This document shows positions 7,642 through 15,998 of a stretch of DNA of 26,980 nucleotides, one piece after another. The DNA is taken from positions 1 through 26,980 of the forward strand of contig JAEZDS010000157.1 in assembly GCA_023433205.1 (NCBI GenBank), written 5' to 3'. This stretch comes from Bacteroidota bacterium (GTDB lineage Bacteria; Bacteroidota; Bacteroidia; B-17B0; Aurantibacillaceae). How positions within the stretch are numbered: position 1 is the stretch's first letter; each line of letters opens with the position of its first letter. The notes under the pieces are model-generated. The model saw nothing but the letters and a program-made list of their open reading frames with translations. It was not told the DNA's origin and searched no databases. A program made the translations under genes and the position numbers.

Positions 7642-8019
7642 TTAATAACCCCCTCCGGTAAAAGTCAGTCTCTCAATCTTAATAAATGTCTTTTGTCGCT
7701 GAGGTTTGGCAATTAGCCAGGTATTCGACTGCGCAAAAATATGAACAAACATCAGGTTACATTTTGGACTAAAAAGTTTCAGCAGTTTATTTACCTGCTC
7801 CTGTTTAAATTCAACATCCCGGTACCAGGTCTTTAAACCACTTTCTTCTGAGGTCAGGCAGAGTGTAATTCCACCGCGTGTGGGTTCAAAATTAAGATGC
7901 TGTATAAGTCCGCCTTTGGCCAGCAAATCTTCATACGATCTTCTTGCCTGATATTCGGTTGGATATTTTACTCCCACACGAATCTCTTTCTCATCAACAA
8001 ATTTCACCAGCAGTTCCAC
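7642..8019 (-). CDS. Hypothetical protein (125 aa)
   Basis: The 125-residue product starts at a GTG (8017-8019) and has no signal peptide. It is Lys- and Leu-rich, with an N-terminal strand-like segment (ELLVKFVDEKEIRVGV) and a region of alternating hydrophobics near the middle. The family is not recognised. TATTTTTG (a -7-type box read on the minus strand, 8024-8031) lies only four bases before the start, which would make the transcript nearly leaderless; no well-placed -33 element is visible. Convergent with the 84-residue gene, separated by the decayed repeat element. Moderately supported as a real gene by length and the lack of a longer competing frame. Confidence 0.6.
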   Translation of the reverse strand: MELLVKFVDEKEIRVGVKYPTEYQARRSYEDLLAKGGLIQHLNFEPTRGGITLCLTSEESGLKTWYRDVEFKQEQVNKLLKLFSPKCNLMFVHIFAQSNTWLIAKPQRQKTFIKIERLTFTGGGY

Positions 8020-8023
8020 GTTA

Positions 8024-8031
8024 CAAAAATA
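8024..8031 (-). promoter_or_regulatory. Possible -7 promoter box for the 7642-8019 gene
   Basis: Read on the minus strand this is TATTTTTG, matching the Bacteroidota -7 consensus TAnnTTTG. The closest TTG upstream is about 26 bases away, longer than usual, so this is weak. Confidence 0.3.
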
Positions 8032-8172
8032 GTTATACCGGATCGGGATTTTTGCTACAAAATGTAGTAATATGTGTGTAGTTCAGGTTAAAGCAGGTCT
8101 CTTTTCAACCGAAAAGGGGCTTCGTGCAAAGTTACATCTACGGCGGTGGTGAGGTGGTTTTGATTAGAATCC

Positions 8173-8180
8173 TAAATTTG
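8173..8180 (+). promoter_or_regulatory. -7 promoter box (TAAATTTG) for the CDF transporter
   Basis: TAAATTTG matches the Bacteroidota sigma consensus TAnnTTTG and ends four bases before the ATG of the cation transporter, implying a nearly leaderless mRNA. No TTG -33 element at the usual 17-23 base spacing is visible. Confidence 0.4.
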
Positions 8181-8184
8181 CCTC

Positions 8185-9042
8185 ATGGTTTCTGCGCCAC
8201 GATTGGCATTGCTTGGAGTGATTGTAAATTCTGTATTGGCTGCGGGCAAGCTGGTTGCCGGTTATTACGGCCATTCTCAGGCCTTGATAGCCGATGGTAT
8301 TGAATCAGGCACCGATGTTCTGTCGTCGACGCTGGTGTTTTTTGCATTGAGGTATGCCTCCAGACCTGCAGATAAAAATCATCCTTATGGTCATGGGCGC
8401 GCGGAGCCTCTTATCACCATAGCAGTGGTGCTTTTTCTTGCTGCAGCTGCCACACTTATCGCCATTAAAAGTATTGATCAGATCTATCACCCCGGTGTAC
8501 TTCCCGCGCCATTTACTTTATGGGTGCTGGCTTTTGTAGTTCTCGTGAAAGAAGTACTGTACCGTATCATTATTAAAAAAGGCAGGGAATTGCACAGTAC
8601 AGCCATTCAGACAGATGCCTGGCACCACCGCAGCGATGCAATTACCTCGCTGGCAGCCTTCGCCGGCATAAGTCTGGCGCTTTATTTTGGTGAACGTTTT
8701 AGTTCAGCCGATGCCTGGGCCTCGCTGTTTGTTTCTGCAGTAATTCTGTACAATGGTTTCAGGCTGCTGCGACCTGCCCTGGGAGAGATAATGGACGAGC
8801 ACCTTTATGAAGATCTGGTAAATGACATTCGTTCACTAAGCATGGAGGTAGCCGGAGTTGAGGGCACTGAAAAATGTCTGGTAAGGAAAACAGGTAACAG
8901 GTATCATGTTGATCTGCATGCCAGGGTTGATCCTGACCTTACGGTACGCCACGCTCACGATATTTCTCATAAACTTAAGTCACACCTCCTGCAGCAATTG
9001 CCGCATCTGGCAGATGTGCTGATCCATATCGAGCCCGCATAA
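8185..9042 (+). CDS. Cation diffusion facilitator (CDF) family transporter
   Basis: The 285-residue protein matches the CDF family, which exports divalent metals such as Zn, Fe or Mn in exchange for protons at the inner membrane. Around six hydrophobic helices fill residues 8-205. The first metal-site region is ALIADGIESGTD (Asp37 and Asp44) and the second is WHHRSDAITS (HxxxD-type). The HPYGHGRAEPL loop between helices 2 and 3 is typical. The C-terminal cytoplasmic domain (about 205-285, KCLVRKTGNRYHVDLHARVDP...HIEPA) is the usual dimerisation and metal-sensing domain. The first site has Ser where FieF has its second Asp, so substrate cannot be inferred. A hairpin terminator follows immediately. 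Confidence 0.92.
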   Translation: MVSAPRLALLGVIVNSVLAAGKLVAGYYGHSQALIADGIESGTDVLSSTLVFFALRYASRPADKNHPYGHGRAEPLITIAVVLFLAAAATLIAIKSIDQIYHPGVLPAPFTLWVLAFVVLVKEVLYRIIIKKGRELHSTAIQTDAWHHRSDAITSLAAFAGISLALYFGERFSSADAWASLFVSAVILYNGFRLLRPALGEIMDEHLYEDLVNDIRSLSMEVAGVEGTEKCLVRKTGNRYHVDLHARVDPDLTVRHAHDISHKLKSHLLQQLPHLADVLIHIEPA

Positions 9043-9068
9043 AAAAAGCGGACCAGGGTCCGCTTTTT
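9043..9068. terminator. Bidirectional rho-independent terminator
   Basis: AAAAAGCGGAC pairs perfectly with GTCCGCTTTTT around a four-base loop. A-tract and T-tract on the two sides allow use in both directions. It lies one base after the CDF stop and 20 bases before the stop of the convergent YceI gene. Confidence 0.88.
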
Positions 9069-9088
9069 AAATGGTGTGCAAGCCACGA

Positions 9089-9769
9089 TTACGATTGTGA
9101 TCTTTCGGCTTCAATATCAAGTTCAATGTTCACTGTTTCAGAGATGAATTTGTCTCCCAGCGTTTTGTCGTTGCCATAGTTCATTTTCCACTGTGTGCGG
9201 TCAATGTCAAAATCCGCTTTACCTTTCAGGGTATTGTCGTCAAGTTCAATCCTTGCAGGGAAAGTAATGTTGCGGGTCTCACCTTTAATGGTAAGATTTC
9301 CACTCACATTAAAATTGGCGCCTTCTACAATTGAAGTGTCTTTTCCGTCGCTTTCGTAAGGAGTAACAGAAGTGATCTCAAATTTGGAGGTCTGGAAATT
9401 TTCTGCATCAAAAAAGTCGCCACTCAGCAAGTGTGGTTTTAACTTGTTTTGAAACATGTCACCTTTTTCCTCTACTTCAAGACTCCGCATGTTTATTACA
9501 AAATTTCCTCCGGTGATCTGGTTATTCTCAACAGTAACCTCTCCCGAACTTACCTTGAAGTTTCCAGGATGGTTTTTTCCCACACCATTTCCGGTAAATC
9601 TGATCTTGGAGTCGGAGGTGTCAATGAGAAAGGTCATTCCGCCACCCTCGGCAGCCTGCTGTTCTTCGGTAATAGTTGCTTTGTCTCCTTTTGGTGCGTT
9701 GTCGCATGATGCTGTAAAAACGAGCATGCCTGCCACAGCCAGCTGCGGTAAATAGCTTTTCAGTTTCAT
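9089..9769 (-). CDS. YceI family lipoprotein
   Basis: The product is about 226 residues from the ATG at 9767-9769. The N-terminus (MKLKSYLPQLAVAGMLVFTASC) is a lipoprotein signal with Cys22 in the lipobox. After a polar linker, the YceI-like lipocalin-type beta barrel covers roughly residues 40-226, with strand patterns such as IRFTGNGVG, GNFVINMRSLEV, LTIKGETRNITFPARI and FDIDRTQWKMNYG. Family members bind polyisoprenoids or are induced by stress or acid, but the role here is unknown. A longer start at 9805 is possible, but a TAAATTTG -7 box covers that position, so the 9769 start is preferred. Likely anchored in the outer or inner membrane facing the periplasm. Confidence 0.9.
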   Translation of the reverse strand: MKLKSYLPQLAVAGMLVFTASCDNAPKGDKATITEEQQAAEGGGMTFLIDTSDSKIRFTGNGVGKNHPGNFKVSSGEVTVENNQITGGNFVINMRSLEVEEKGDMFQNKLKPHLLSGDFFDAENFQTSKFEITSVTPYESDGKDTSIVEGANFNVSGNLTIKGETRNITFPARIELDDNTLKGKADFDIDRTQWKMNYGNDKTLGDKFISETVNIELDIEAERSQS

Positions 9770-9802
9770 CTTTATTGGTTTTAAATTGTTCATTAATCCG
9801 GC

Positions 9803-9810
9803 CAAATTTA
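9803..9810 (-). promoter_or_regulatory. -7 promoter box (TAAATTTG) for the YceI gene
   Basis: Read on the minus strand, TAAATTTG fits TAnnTTTG and lies about 33 bases before the preferred start codon at 9769. It overlaps the alternative start at 9805, arguing against that start. No clear -33 TTG is visible. Confidence 0.4.
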
Positions 9811-9923
9811 ATGTATTATCCCGACAGTGTACATTTTTCCCCTTAAATTATCTGCCCGGTGCAACTGTGAGGCAAAGGGCTGGTATGTGTTTTGCAGCAA
9901 CATAACTGTTAAAAATAGAAATT

Positions 9924-10346
9924 ATGAGCGACCGTGTAAAATCAGTAACATCGAAAAAAACAAAGGAAGTGATCGAACAGGAGATCCTTCAGCACATTAA
10001 GTATTATGCGCACAATAAAAAAGACATTCCCGCGCGCCTGGCTGAACTTAGCGAGGAGTGGGACATTGAACGGGTGCTGATGCTGAACGCGGCAACACTT
10101 TCATTTGTGGGTAGTGTCCTTGCCACAACTATTAACAAAAAATGGGCAATTCTGCCTGCGGTGGTTACAGCATTTCTTGCGCAGCACGCTGTTCAGGGCT
10201 GGTGTCCGCCATTGCCGGTTTTTCGTGCAATGGGATTCAGGACCCGCCAGGAGATAGACAGCGAAAAATACGCCCTTAAAGCATTGCTTGGTGAACTTGA
10301 TGAGCACAGCAAATCAGAAAAATTGTTTGAAGCTGTGACTGATTAA
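9924..10346 (+). CDS. DUF2892 domain membrane protein
   Basis: The 140-residue protein has a charged N-terminal helix (residues about 1-50), a hydrophobic stretch of roughly 40 residues around 55-90 (NAATLSFVGSVLATT, WAILPAVVTAFLAQHAV), and the conserved C-terminal pattern QGWCPPLPVFRAMGFRTRQEIDSEKYALKALLG. This matches the DUF2892 (YgaP-like transmembrane) family, often fused or adjacent to rhodaneses. A two-helix inner membrane hairpin is likely, with the C-terminal tail cytoplasmic. Function is unknown; no rhodanese domain is attached here. It stands alone, with about 150 bases to the YceI gene and 100 bases to the T9SS protein. Confidence 0.85.
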   Translation: MSDRVKSVTSKKTKEVIEQEILQHIKYYAHNKKDIPARLAELSEEWDIERVLMLNAATLSFVGSVLATTINKKWAILPAVVTAFLAQHAVQGWCPPLPVFRAMGFRTRQEIDSEKYALKALLGELDEHSKSEKLFEAVTD

Positions 10347-10447
10347 AGGATTTAAGTGGGGCTTGCAACCCGTATTTATCCCCCTTAGCCGAAAACAAGG
10401 GTGCATGGCTTCATCTGCGCAGTATTTTTAAATAAAATTCTGCTCAC

Positions 10448-12766
10448 ATGAAATACAGTTTTTACTTTTTGTTTTTTGGTCTTTTTACCGGTTCATCTTT
10501 CGCTCAGCAATTTCTCTGGGCTAAGGAAGCTCACTATACGTATAGTAAAGGGATCTTCTGCGATAAAAATGGAGATGTATACAACTACGGCTCTTCGTTC
10601 CAGGTGCCTGATTTTAGTACTGCCGCCGTTCCCCAGCTCAACGATACCACCGGTTCCTATCTTGCCAGATACGCTGCTGATGGCACACTGATCTCAGTGA
10701 TCAGATGGAGACAGCCATTTTATATTTCTGACATAGCTTACGATGGAGAAAGTTCACTTTATGTAACGGGTTTTTTCGGAGGAACTCAAAATCTCAATGG
10801 TCATCAAATCTCTGCCACGGGATCTTACGATGGTTTTGTTGCAAAGATGAACATGCAGGGTGTGGTTCAGTGGGCACACTCGCTGGGTGGCAGCCAAAAC
10901 GATTGCCTGAACAGCATCACGCTTAACAATACAAAAAACAGATTGGTTACAGTGGGGGGACTAAGCGGTTCACTTTATCAAAATGGAAGCCTTCTCTCTT
11001 CTTTTTCTGAACGTTCAATGTTAGTTGCTGAATTTGATCTGCAGGGTAATCTTCAGCAGCACCGGCTGCTTGATTATGCCCCGGGCAGGAATAACGGCAA
11101 CTGTGGATATTCAGTCAATAGTGATAAGAGCGGCAGTTATTATCTGCTTCATCAGCGGGAAGGAAAAGCCTGGAGTGGCGACAGCAGTAATCTGCCCGAT
11201 GAAGGCCGGTACCTCAGCTGCCTCGATCAGGATCTTGAGGAAACCTGGAGCACTTTTATTATCAATGGCGCATGTTATTACGGCTACGAGTGCAGGCGTA
11301 TGGCTCAAAGCAGCAACGGAGATAGTTACATTTCCACTTTCTGCAGCGGAAAATATGGGGGCACCGGACTCATGCGCCGTTACGGGGCCACCACCGGGGC
11401 CTTCACCTGGTCGCTTTCAAATACCGATGGACGGTACCGTGACGTTCACTGTGATGGCGACAACATGTACATGATAGGAAACGAAGAGGCGAACGGTTGT
11501 CCCTGCGAAGACAACAATCCGGGACACGAGGTGGTGAAAAAACTGAATGTACAGAATCAGCTTTTGGGCGAGGCCAGGTTTAAAGATGTAGAATTGATGC
11601 ACATCACAACCAATCAGCAGGGAATGATCTATGTTCTTGGTAGCTATCGTAAAGATGTCACAGTAGGGGATAAACAATTTACCTATTCCGGTAATGGTGT
11701 CAGCTATTTTCTGATGGGTCTTGCCGACGTAGATTGCGAGCCTGCGGTGGTGCAGGCAAGCACTAAAAACGCCTGTGCCGGCGAAACAGTGCAACTTATG
11801 GCCAGTGAAGGTATTGGTTACAGATGGAGTAACGGAAGTAAGGAAAAAAACATCTCTGTAAATAGTCCGGGAGTTTATTGGGTGGAAGTGGAGCAGGGGT
11901 CAGGGTGTAAAGCGTTGTCGCTTCCGGTGAAGGTGCAGTTTACCGAAACACCCACAGTATCATTACTGGCTGCTTCATTTGAAAAAGCAACCTCTGCATA
12001 TGAAATAGAATGGTATCATACCGGACAGGAAGTGAAAAGTTACAGGCTGTACCGTGAACAGCACAATAAAAGCAAGCTGATAAGTGAATTTACAGAACGC
12101 AAGGCCAGATACATTTTCAGCGATCATGAAGTCAGCTCCAATGGTCATGCCGCCTACTATGTAACTGCTACCGATAGCTGCGGCAATGAATCAATTGCTG
12201 CTGAGCGCCATAAAACGGTTCACCTCAGTTTTGAAATGAATGGATCGCGGCCTGCCGTAAGCTGGACTGGTTATGAGGGTTTTCCTTACAGTAAGTTCTA
12301 TATCTTTCGCGGAGAAAATGCCCATGCACTAAGACTCATAGATTCAGTAGATACCGACGTGCTTTCATACACAGACAGTTCAGAGCCTGCACCTTACTAC
12401 TATCAGGTGATGGTGCAGCAGAATCCTGACCGCCGCTCATTCTCCAATATCAGCGAAGGATGGTCTGCGGGATCGGACATGGTTCCCTCGGGAGTTGCAG
12501 AAGGTTTGATGGATGACATGATAGAAGTTTATCCTAATCCTTCCGACGATGTAGTTTACCTTCAGATCCACAGCGATTCAGCGGCAGGAAAAATATTTGT
12601 TTCAGTGAGGAATGTGCTGGGGCAGGAGGTGCTTCAGAAGATTGAAAATGCAGAAGAAATGCCTGTACGCCTCAGTTTGAATCTGAGCTCTTTTAAACGG
12701 GGACTTTATTTTGTGACTATCCGATACGCGCACAAAACAGAGGTGCGTCAGATCTTGCTGAAATAA
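10448..12766 (+). CDS. T9SS type A sorting domain-containing secreted protein
   Basis: The 772-residue product begins with a signal peptide (MKYSFYFLFFGLFTGSSFAQ). The N-terminal half has beta-propeller-like repeats (for example SDIAYDGESSLYVTGFFGG and DGFVAKMNMQGVVQWAHSLG, as in SBBP-type repeats). An Ig-like segment follows (ACAGETVQLMASEGIGYRWS), then fibronectin-like stretches. The last 75-80 residues form the type A T9SS C-terminal domain (IEVYPNPSDDVVYLQIHS...GLYFVTIRYAHKTEVRQILLK), a motif unique to Bacteroidota that directs secretion through the outer membrane. Several cysteines in the N-terminal half (Cys-rich CPCEDNNPG near 350-360) suggest disulfides. The ligand or enzymatic role is unknown. 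Confidence 0.93.
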   Translation: MKYSFYFLFFGLFTGSSFAQQFLWAKEAHYTYSKGIFCDKNGDVYNYGSSFQVPDFSTAAVPQLNDTTGSYLARYAADGTLISVIRWRQPFYISDIAYDGESSLYVTGFFGGTQNLNGHQISATGSYDGFVAKMNMQGVVQWAHSLGGSQNDCLNSITLNNTKNRLVTVGGLSGSLYQNGSLLSSFSERSMLVAEFDLQGNLQQHRLLDYAPGRNNGNCGYSVNSDKSGSYYLLHQREGKAWSGDSSNLPDEGRYLSCLDQDLEETWSTFIINGACYYGYECRRMAQSSNGDSYISTFCSGKYGGTGLMRRYGATTGAFTWSLSNTDGRYRDVHCDGDNMYMIGNEEANGCPCEDNNPGHEVVKKLNVQNQLLGEARFKDVELMHITTNQQGMIYVLGSYRKDVTVGDKQFTYSGNGVSYFLMGLADVDCEPAVVQASTKNACAGETVQLMASEGIGYRWSNGSKEKNISVNSPGVYWVEVEQGSGCKALSLPVKVQFTETPTVSLLAASFEKATSAYEIEWYHTGQEVKSYRLYREQHNKSKLISEFTERKARYIFSDHEVSSNGHAAYYVTATDSCGNESIAAERHKTVHLSFEMNGSRPAVSWTGYEGFPYSKFYIFRGENAHALRLIDSVDTDVLSYTDSSEPAPYYYQVMVQQNPDRRSFSNISEGWSAGSDMVPSGVAEGLMDDMIEVYPNPSDDVVYLQIHSDSAAGKIFVSVRNVLGQEVLQKIENAEEMPVRLSLNLSSFKRGLYFVTIRYAHKTEVRQILLK

Positions 12767-12794
12767 GGGGGCATCAGGATTCTTAAAATTTCCT

Positions 12795-12823
12795 AATAAA
12801 GAAAAGGCGTCTTTATTTTTTTT
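12795..12823 (+). terminator. Possible AT-rich terminator of the T9SS gene
   Basis: AATAAAG (12795-12801) pairs with CTTTATT (12811-12817) and is followed by TTTTTT. The stem is short and AT-only apart from one pair, and the hairpin ends 15 bases before the next start, so confidence is moderate. Confidence 0.4.
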
Positions 12824-12837
12824 GAACTTGCTTTTTA

Positions 12838-13593
12838 ATGGGAAAGTTCAATCTGGTTTTGTCTGGCGGAGGGGTTCGTGGATACGCGCACATAGGTGCC
12901 CTAAAAGCGCTTTTTGAGATGGGTGTTGAAATTGGTGCTGTAAGCGGCGGCAGTTCGGGGGCCATCGTTGGTGCCCTGTTATGTGATGGTTACTCACCTG
13001 AGGAAATTGCAGAAATTATTGTAAAAGAAGAACCACGGATAGGCATCAGCTGGCGGCACTTTAAGAAAGGACTTTTATCATTTGAGAAAGTAAGGGTTTT
13101 ATTAAAAAAATATCTGCGTGCCCGGAACTTCTCTGAACTCAAAATGCCTTTGTTTGTTGGCGCTACCAGCCTTGAGACCGGCCTGCAGGAGATTTTCAGG
13201 GAAGGAGATCTTGTTACGGCTCTGGCAGCTTCCAGCGCTCTGCCTCTGCTGCTTGCCCCTGTTGTTATCAACAACATACCTTATGCCGATGCAGGCATGA
13301 GCAATAACCTCCCCGTTGAACCTTTGCTAGGGTTAGGAGAAAAGATCATTGGTGTACATGTAAATCCTATTCTTCCTTTCAGAGATTCGGGCGGGCTTAT
13401 GGAGACGATTGACCGCTCAATGCACATCATTGTGGGCAACAATATCAGGTCTTCAGTTTCAATGTGCAGTGTTTTTATTGAACCTGCTGAGCTGGTGAAT
13501 TATCACCTGCTGGCCCATAAAAAAGCTGCAGAAATAATTGAGATCGGTTACCGCTCGGTAAAAGATACAGTCAGCCGTGATCAGCTTGTCTAG
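12838..13593 (+). CDS. Patatin-like phospholipase family protein
   Basis: The 251-residue protein is a short bacterial patatin-like lipase. The oxyanion motif SGGGVRGYAHIG is at residues 9-20, the nucleophile elbow GGSSG has Ser39, and the catalytic Asp (Asp151) sits in DAGMSNNLPVEP (DGG-like). Length and motif spacing match the RssA/YchK-type family. Such enzymes hydrolyse acyl esters of membrane lipids or phospholipids in the cytoplasm or at the membrane; the substrate is not predictable. The gene ends 30 bases before the flavoprotein start on the same strand, so cotranscription is likely. Confidence 0.92.
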   Translation: MGKFNLVLSGGGVRGYAHIGALKALFEMGVEIGAVSGGSSGAIVGALLCDGYSPEEIAEIIVKEEPRIGISWRHFKKGLLSFEKVRVLLKKYLRARNFSELKMPLFVGATSLETGLQEIFREGDLVTALAASSALPLLLAPVVINNIPYADAGMSNNLPVEPLLGLGEKIIGVHVNPILPFRDSGGLMETIDRSMHIIVGNNIRSSVSMCSVFIEPAELVNYHLLAHKKAAEIIEIGYRSVKDTVSRDQLV

Positions 13594-13623
13594 TTCAGGC
13601 ACAGCCTTTGGTTGAGAAGGTCA

Positions 13624-14559
13624 ATGGGCTTGAAAGGAAAAAAAAAGATCTATGATACGATTGTGGTAGGTGGTGGTCCGGCGGGATTAAGTTGCGCCTT
13701 ATTGCTGGGCCGTTGTTTGCGCTCTGTCCTTGTGTTCGATACCGGGCTAGTGCGGAACCGGTTTTCCGAGTCAATGCATGCTTTTCCTTCACGGGATGGT
13801 GAACATCCTCAGGTCTTTCTGAATAAGATAAAATCAGAATTGCGTGTTTATGGCATCAGAGTTTGGAAAAGAGAAATTATATCTGCCAGAAAAACAAATG
13901 AGGGTTTTGAACTAAAGGACGGACGGAAGGAAAAGTATTATTGTAAGAAATTGCTGCTGGCAACAGGTCTTGTTGATGTGTTGCCGCCGCTTGATGGTAT
14001 TGAGAAGTACTATGGCAGGGGAGTTTTTCATTGCCCGTACTGCGATGGATGGGAAAATAGAAAGAAGCCCTGGGCGGTGTACGCTGTCAGTGCACGCCCC
14101 GCTGTTGAGGTATGCCTGCGATTAAAAACGTGGACCGATGATGTGACCTTACTAAGCGCGTACACCAAAGGACTAAAAAAAACAGATCAAGAGCTGCTGC
14201 TGCGGAATGGTATCAGCTTAAAGCCCTCACCTGTTGCTGAACTACAGGGAAAAAGGGGAAATTTAAATGCCATCAGATTTGAGAACGGTGATGTGATGCC
14301 CTGCGAGGCCCTGTTTTTTAGTACAGTTCCAAAACAGCACAGCGGACTCGCAGAACAGCTTGGCTGCAGACGCACCCGTAAAGGCAATGTTGATTTTGAT
14401 AAACTTCAGCAAACCAATGTGCCGGGCCTTTTCGCAGCCGGTGATATGGCCCGCGACATGCAGCTGGTGCTGATAGCCGCCGCCGAAGGTGCAAAAGCTG
14501 CTGTGGTTATAAACGCTGTGCTTAATAAAGAGCAGCGGAAACTCAGCGGTAAATTTTAA
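13624..14559 (+). CDS. NAD(P)/FAD-dependent oxidoreductase, thioredoxin reductase-like
   Basis: About 311 residues from the ATG at 13624 (a TTG four codons earlier is possible). The FAD-binding Rossmann motif VVGGGPAGLSCALLLG lies near residues 14-29. The CPYC motif (Cys137-Pro-Tyr-Cys140) occupies the position of the thioredoxin-reductase redox pair, and the C-terminal FAD motif GDMARDMQLVLIAAAEGAKAA is near 276-296. The length is typical of low-molecular-weight thioredoxin reductases. The HCPYCDGWE context is that of the thioredoxin reductase-like group of bacterial flavoproteins whose partners are often unknown. It overlaps the 3' end of the convergent isoaspartyl peptidase gene by 17 bases. 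The start follows the patatin stop by 30 bases, suggesting an operon. Confidence 0.9.
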   Translation: MGLKGKKKIYDTIVVGGGPAGLSCALLLGRCLRSVLVFDTGLVRNRFSESMHAFPSRDGEHPQVFLNKIKSELRVYGIRVWKREIISARKTNEGFELKDGRKEKYYCKKLLLATGLVDVLPPLDGIEKYYGRGVFHCPYCDGWENRKKPWAVYAVSARPAVEVCLRLKTWTDDVTLLSAYTKGLKKTDQELLLRNGISLKPSPVAELQGKRGNLNAIRFENGDVMPCEALFFSTVPKQHSGLAEQLGCRRTRKGNVDFDKLQQTNVPGLFAAGDMARDMQLVLIAAAEGAKAAVVINAVLNKEQRKLSGKF

Positions 14560-15478
14560 TCTTAAGTTTTTCTTTTTTGGTCATCCAGGCACGGTGCATC
14601 CTTTCGGTATTAAAGGCCATACCCACATTTCCTCCGGCATCAATACCAATCACACCCAGGTCGCCGCGGATGTTTTTATTCCGCTCGTGTACCGCGTAAT
14701 CGCAGGCTTGCTGCATTTTTGCTCCGGTAAATTCCATATAACATGATATAAGATGCGACACCACTCCCTGAATGATGTATTCTCCATCTCCGGTAGCGGC
14801 AACTGCACAGGTTTTATTGTTGGCGTAACATCCCGCTCCCAGTACGCAGGTATCGCCAATACGGCCCGATAATGAATTGGCGGTGCCGCCGGTAGTGCTT
14901 CCTGAGGCCAGATTTCCCCACCTGTCGAGCACCACAACACCATTGGTGCCCTTCATTTTTTTTCTGATCTTCTGAGTAACAGTTTCTGTTTTTTTGTGTT
15001 TAAGAAAATACTCCACCTGATGGTCGGTAATAAAGTAAGAGTCGGGCATAAACTCAAGATTTTTGATTGCAGCCAGCCGCATGGCTCCTTCTCCACCTAA
15101 AAATATGTGTGAGGCGTCCTTTAAAATTTCCCTTATCAGGGCGCTGGGATTTTTCACTTTTTCAATAAGGGTCACCGCTCCTGCTTTCAGATCTTTGCCC
15201 TCCATTACCGCCGCATCCATATGCACCTTGCCCTCTTCGTTCAGCGCCGAGCCTCTTCCGGAATTAAACAAGGGATTGTCTTCGCATAATTCAAGTACAG
15301 TAAAGACTGTATCTAAGGCTGAGCTTTTCTTCTTCAGACTCTCATACCCCCTGCGGCAGATCTGCTCCAGGGCTTCTTCATACAGTTTAAGATTGGCGCG
15401 TACATATTCTGAATCGGCACTGGCACCGCCGTGGATGGCCAGTCCGTAGTTGAAATTACTGGCGGTTTTTTCTCTCAT
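14543..15478 (-). CDS. Isoaspartyl peptidase/L-asparaginase (Ntn-hydrolase)
   Basis: The 311-residue protein belongs to the plant-type asparaginase/isoaspartyl peptidase (IaaA) Ntn-hydrolase family. The N-terminal AIHGGAS (residues 14-20), NSGRGSALN (72-80), HMDAAVMEG, and the autocleavage site KGT|NG with Thr178 as the new N-terminal nucleophile followed by SGSTTGGTANSLSGRIGDT are all present. The precursor would self-cleave into alpha and beta subunits. It cleaves isoaspartyl dipeptides and asparagine; in cyanophycin breakdown such enzymes split beta-Asp-Arg dipeptides. A cyanophycinase gene lies about 5.6 kb downstream on the other strand. The start overlaps the upstream SPW gene by 23 bases, so the two are probably cotranscribed. 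Confidence 0.93.
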   Translation of the reverse strand: MREKTASNFNYGLAIHGGASADSEYVRANLKLYEEALEQICRRGYESLKKKSSALDTVFTVLELCEDNPLFNSGRGSALNEEGKVHMDAAVMEGKDLKAGAVTLIEKVKNPSALIREILKDASHIFLGGEGAMRLAAIKNLEFMPDSYFITDHQVEYFLKHKKTETVTQKIRKKMKGTNGVVVLDRWGNLASGSTTGGTANSLSGRIGDTCVLGAGCYANNKTCAVAATGDGEYIIQGVVSHLISCYMEFTGAKMQQACDYAVHERNKNIRGDLGVIGIDAGGNVGMAFNTERMHRAWMTKKEKLKIKIYR

Positions 15479-15884
15479 GATGTTCGGTAAATAGCTGCTC
15501 CTCCATTTCGTTTTTGACCTTTATTACCTTTACCTTCTCATAGAGCAATCGATCGGTTATTACTGCAATTACAAGTTGTGTTAATCCAAAAACCAGATGG
15601 GGTTTGAACGCTTCCTCACTAAAACCGAATAGCCAGGGAGAGGCGGCCAGAAATAAACCCAGAAGCATATCTAGGTAAAGATGTACTTTCAGCGGAATTA
15701 TTTTAATTACGGCGTATTCGAGACGCGAGAATGCAGTTTCTGTCCAGGTGACAACCGCAAAAAAGATCAGTGTACCATAAACTGCTCCTCCGGCATTAAA
15801 ATCAAAGATCCAGGGCGCTGCAATGAGGATCACTCCAAGCAGATAGTTCACCAGGGCCTGCGCTTTTGTATTAACCAGTCTCAC
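15456..15884 (-). CDS. SPW repeat membrane protein
   Basis: The 142-residue product has two related membrane-spanning units, each ending in a Pro-Trp core: LIAAPWIFDF (about residues 21-30) and FLAASPWLFGF (about 78-88). This is the SPW repeat family. Four hydrophobic helices are likely, with a charged C-terminal tail (KVKVIKVKNEMEEQLFTEHHERKNRQ). It uses a GTG start (15882-15884), as no ATG is upstream before an in-frame stop. Function is unknown; SPW proteins are small integral membrane proteins. It is upstream of and overlaps the isoaspartyl peptidase gene. Confidence 0.85.
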   Translation of the reverse strand: MRLVNTKAQALVNYLLGVILIAAPWIFDFNAGGAVYGTLIFFAVVTWTETAFSRLEYAVIKIIPLKVHLYLDMLLGLFLAASPWLFGFSEEAFKPHLVFGLTQLVIAVITDRLLYEKVKVIKVKNEMEEQLFTEHHERKNRQ

Positions 15885-15945
15885 CGCGATTATTTAACTG
15901 ATAACAGGAAAAATCGTGCCAGTGCATATAATGGCTCATAATAAA

Positions 15946-15977
15946 CAAGCCCCGCATTCCGGCGAATGCAGGGCTTG
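15946..15977 (-). terminator. Hairpin terminator of the DUF892 gene
   Basis: CAAGCCC and GCATTC (15946-15959) pair with GAATGC and GGGCTTG (15964-15977) around a four-base loop, one mismatch. Read on the minus strand it follows the DUF892 stop by about 20 bases and is followed by TTTATTAT. Confidence 0.7.
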
Positions 15978-15998
15978 AATTAGTAGGGGGCTGCCCTG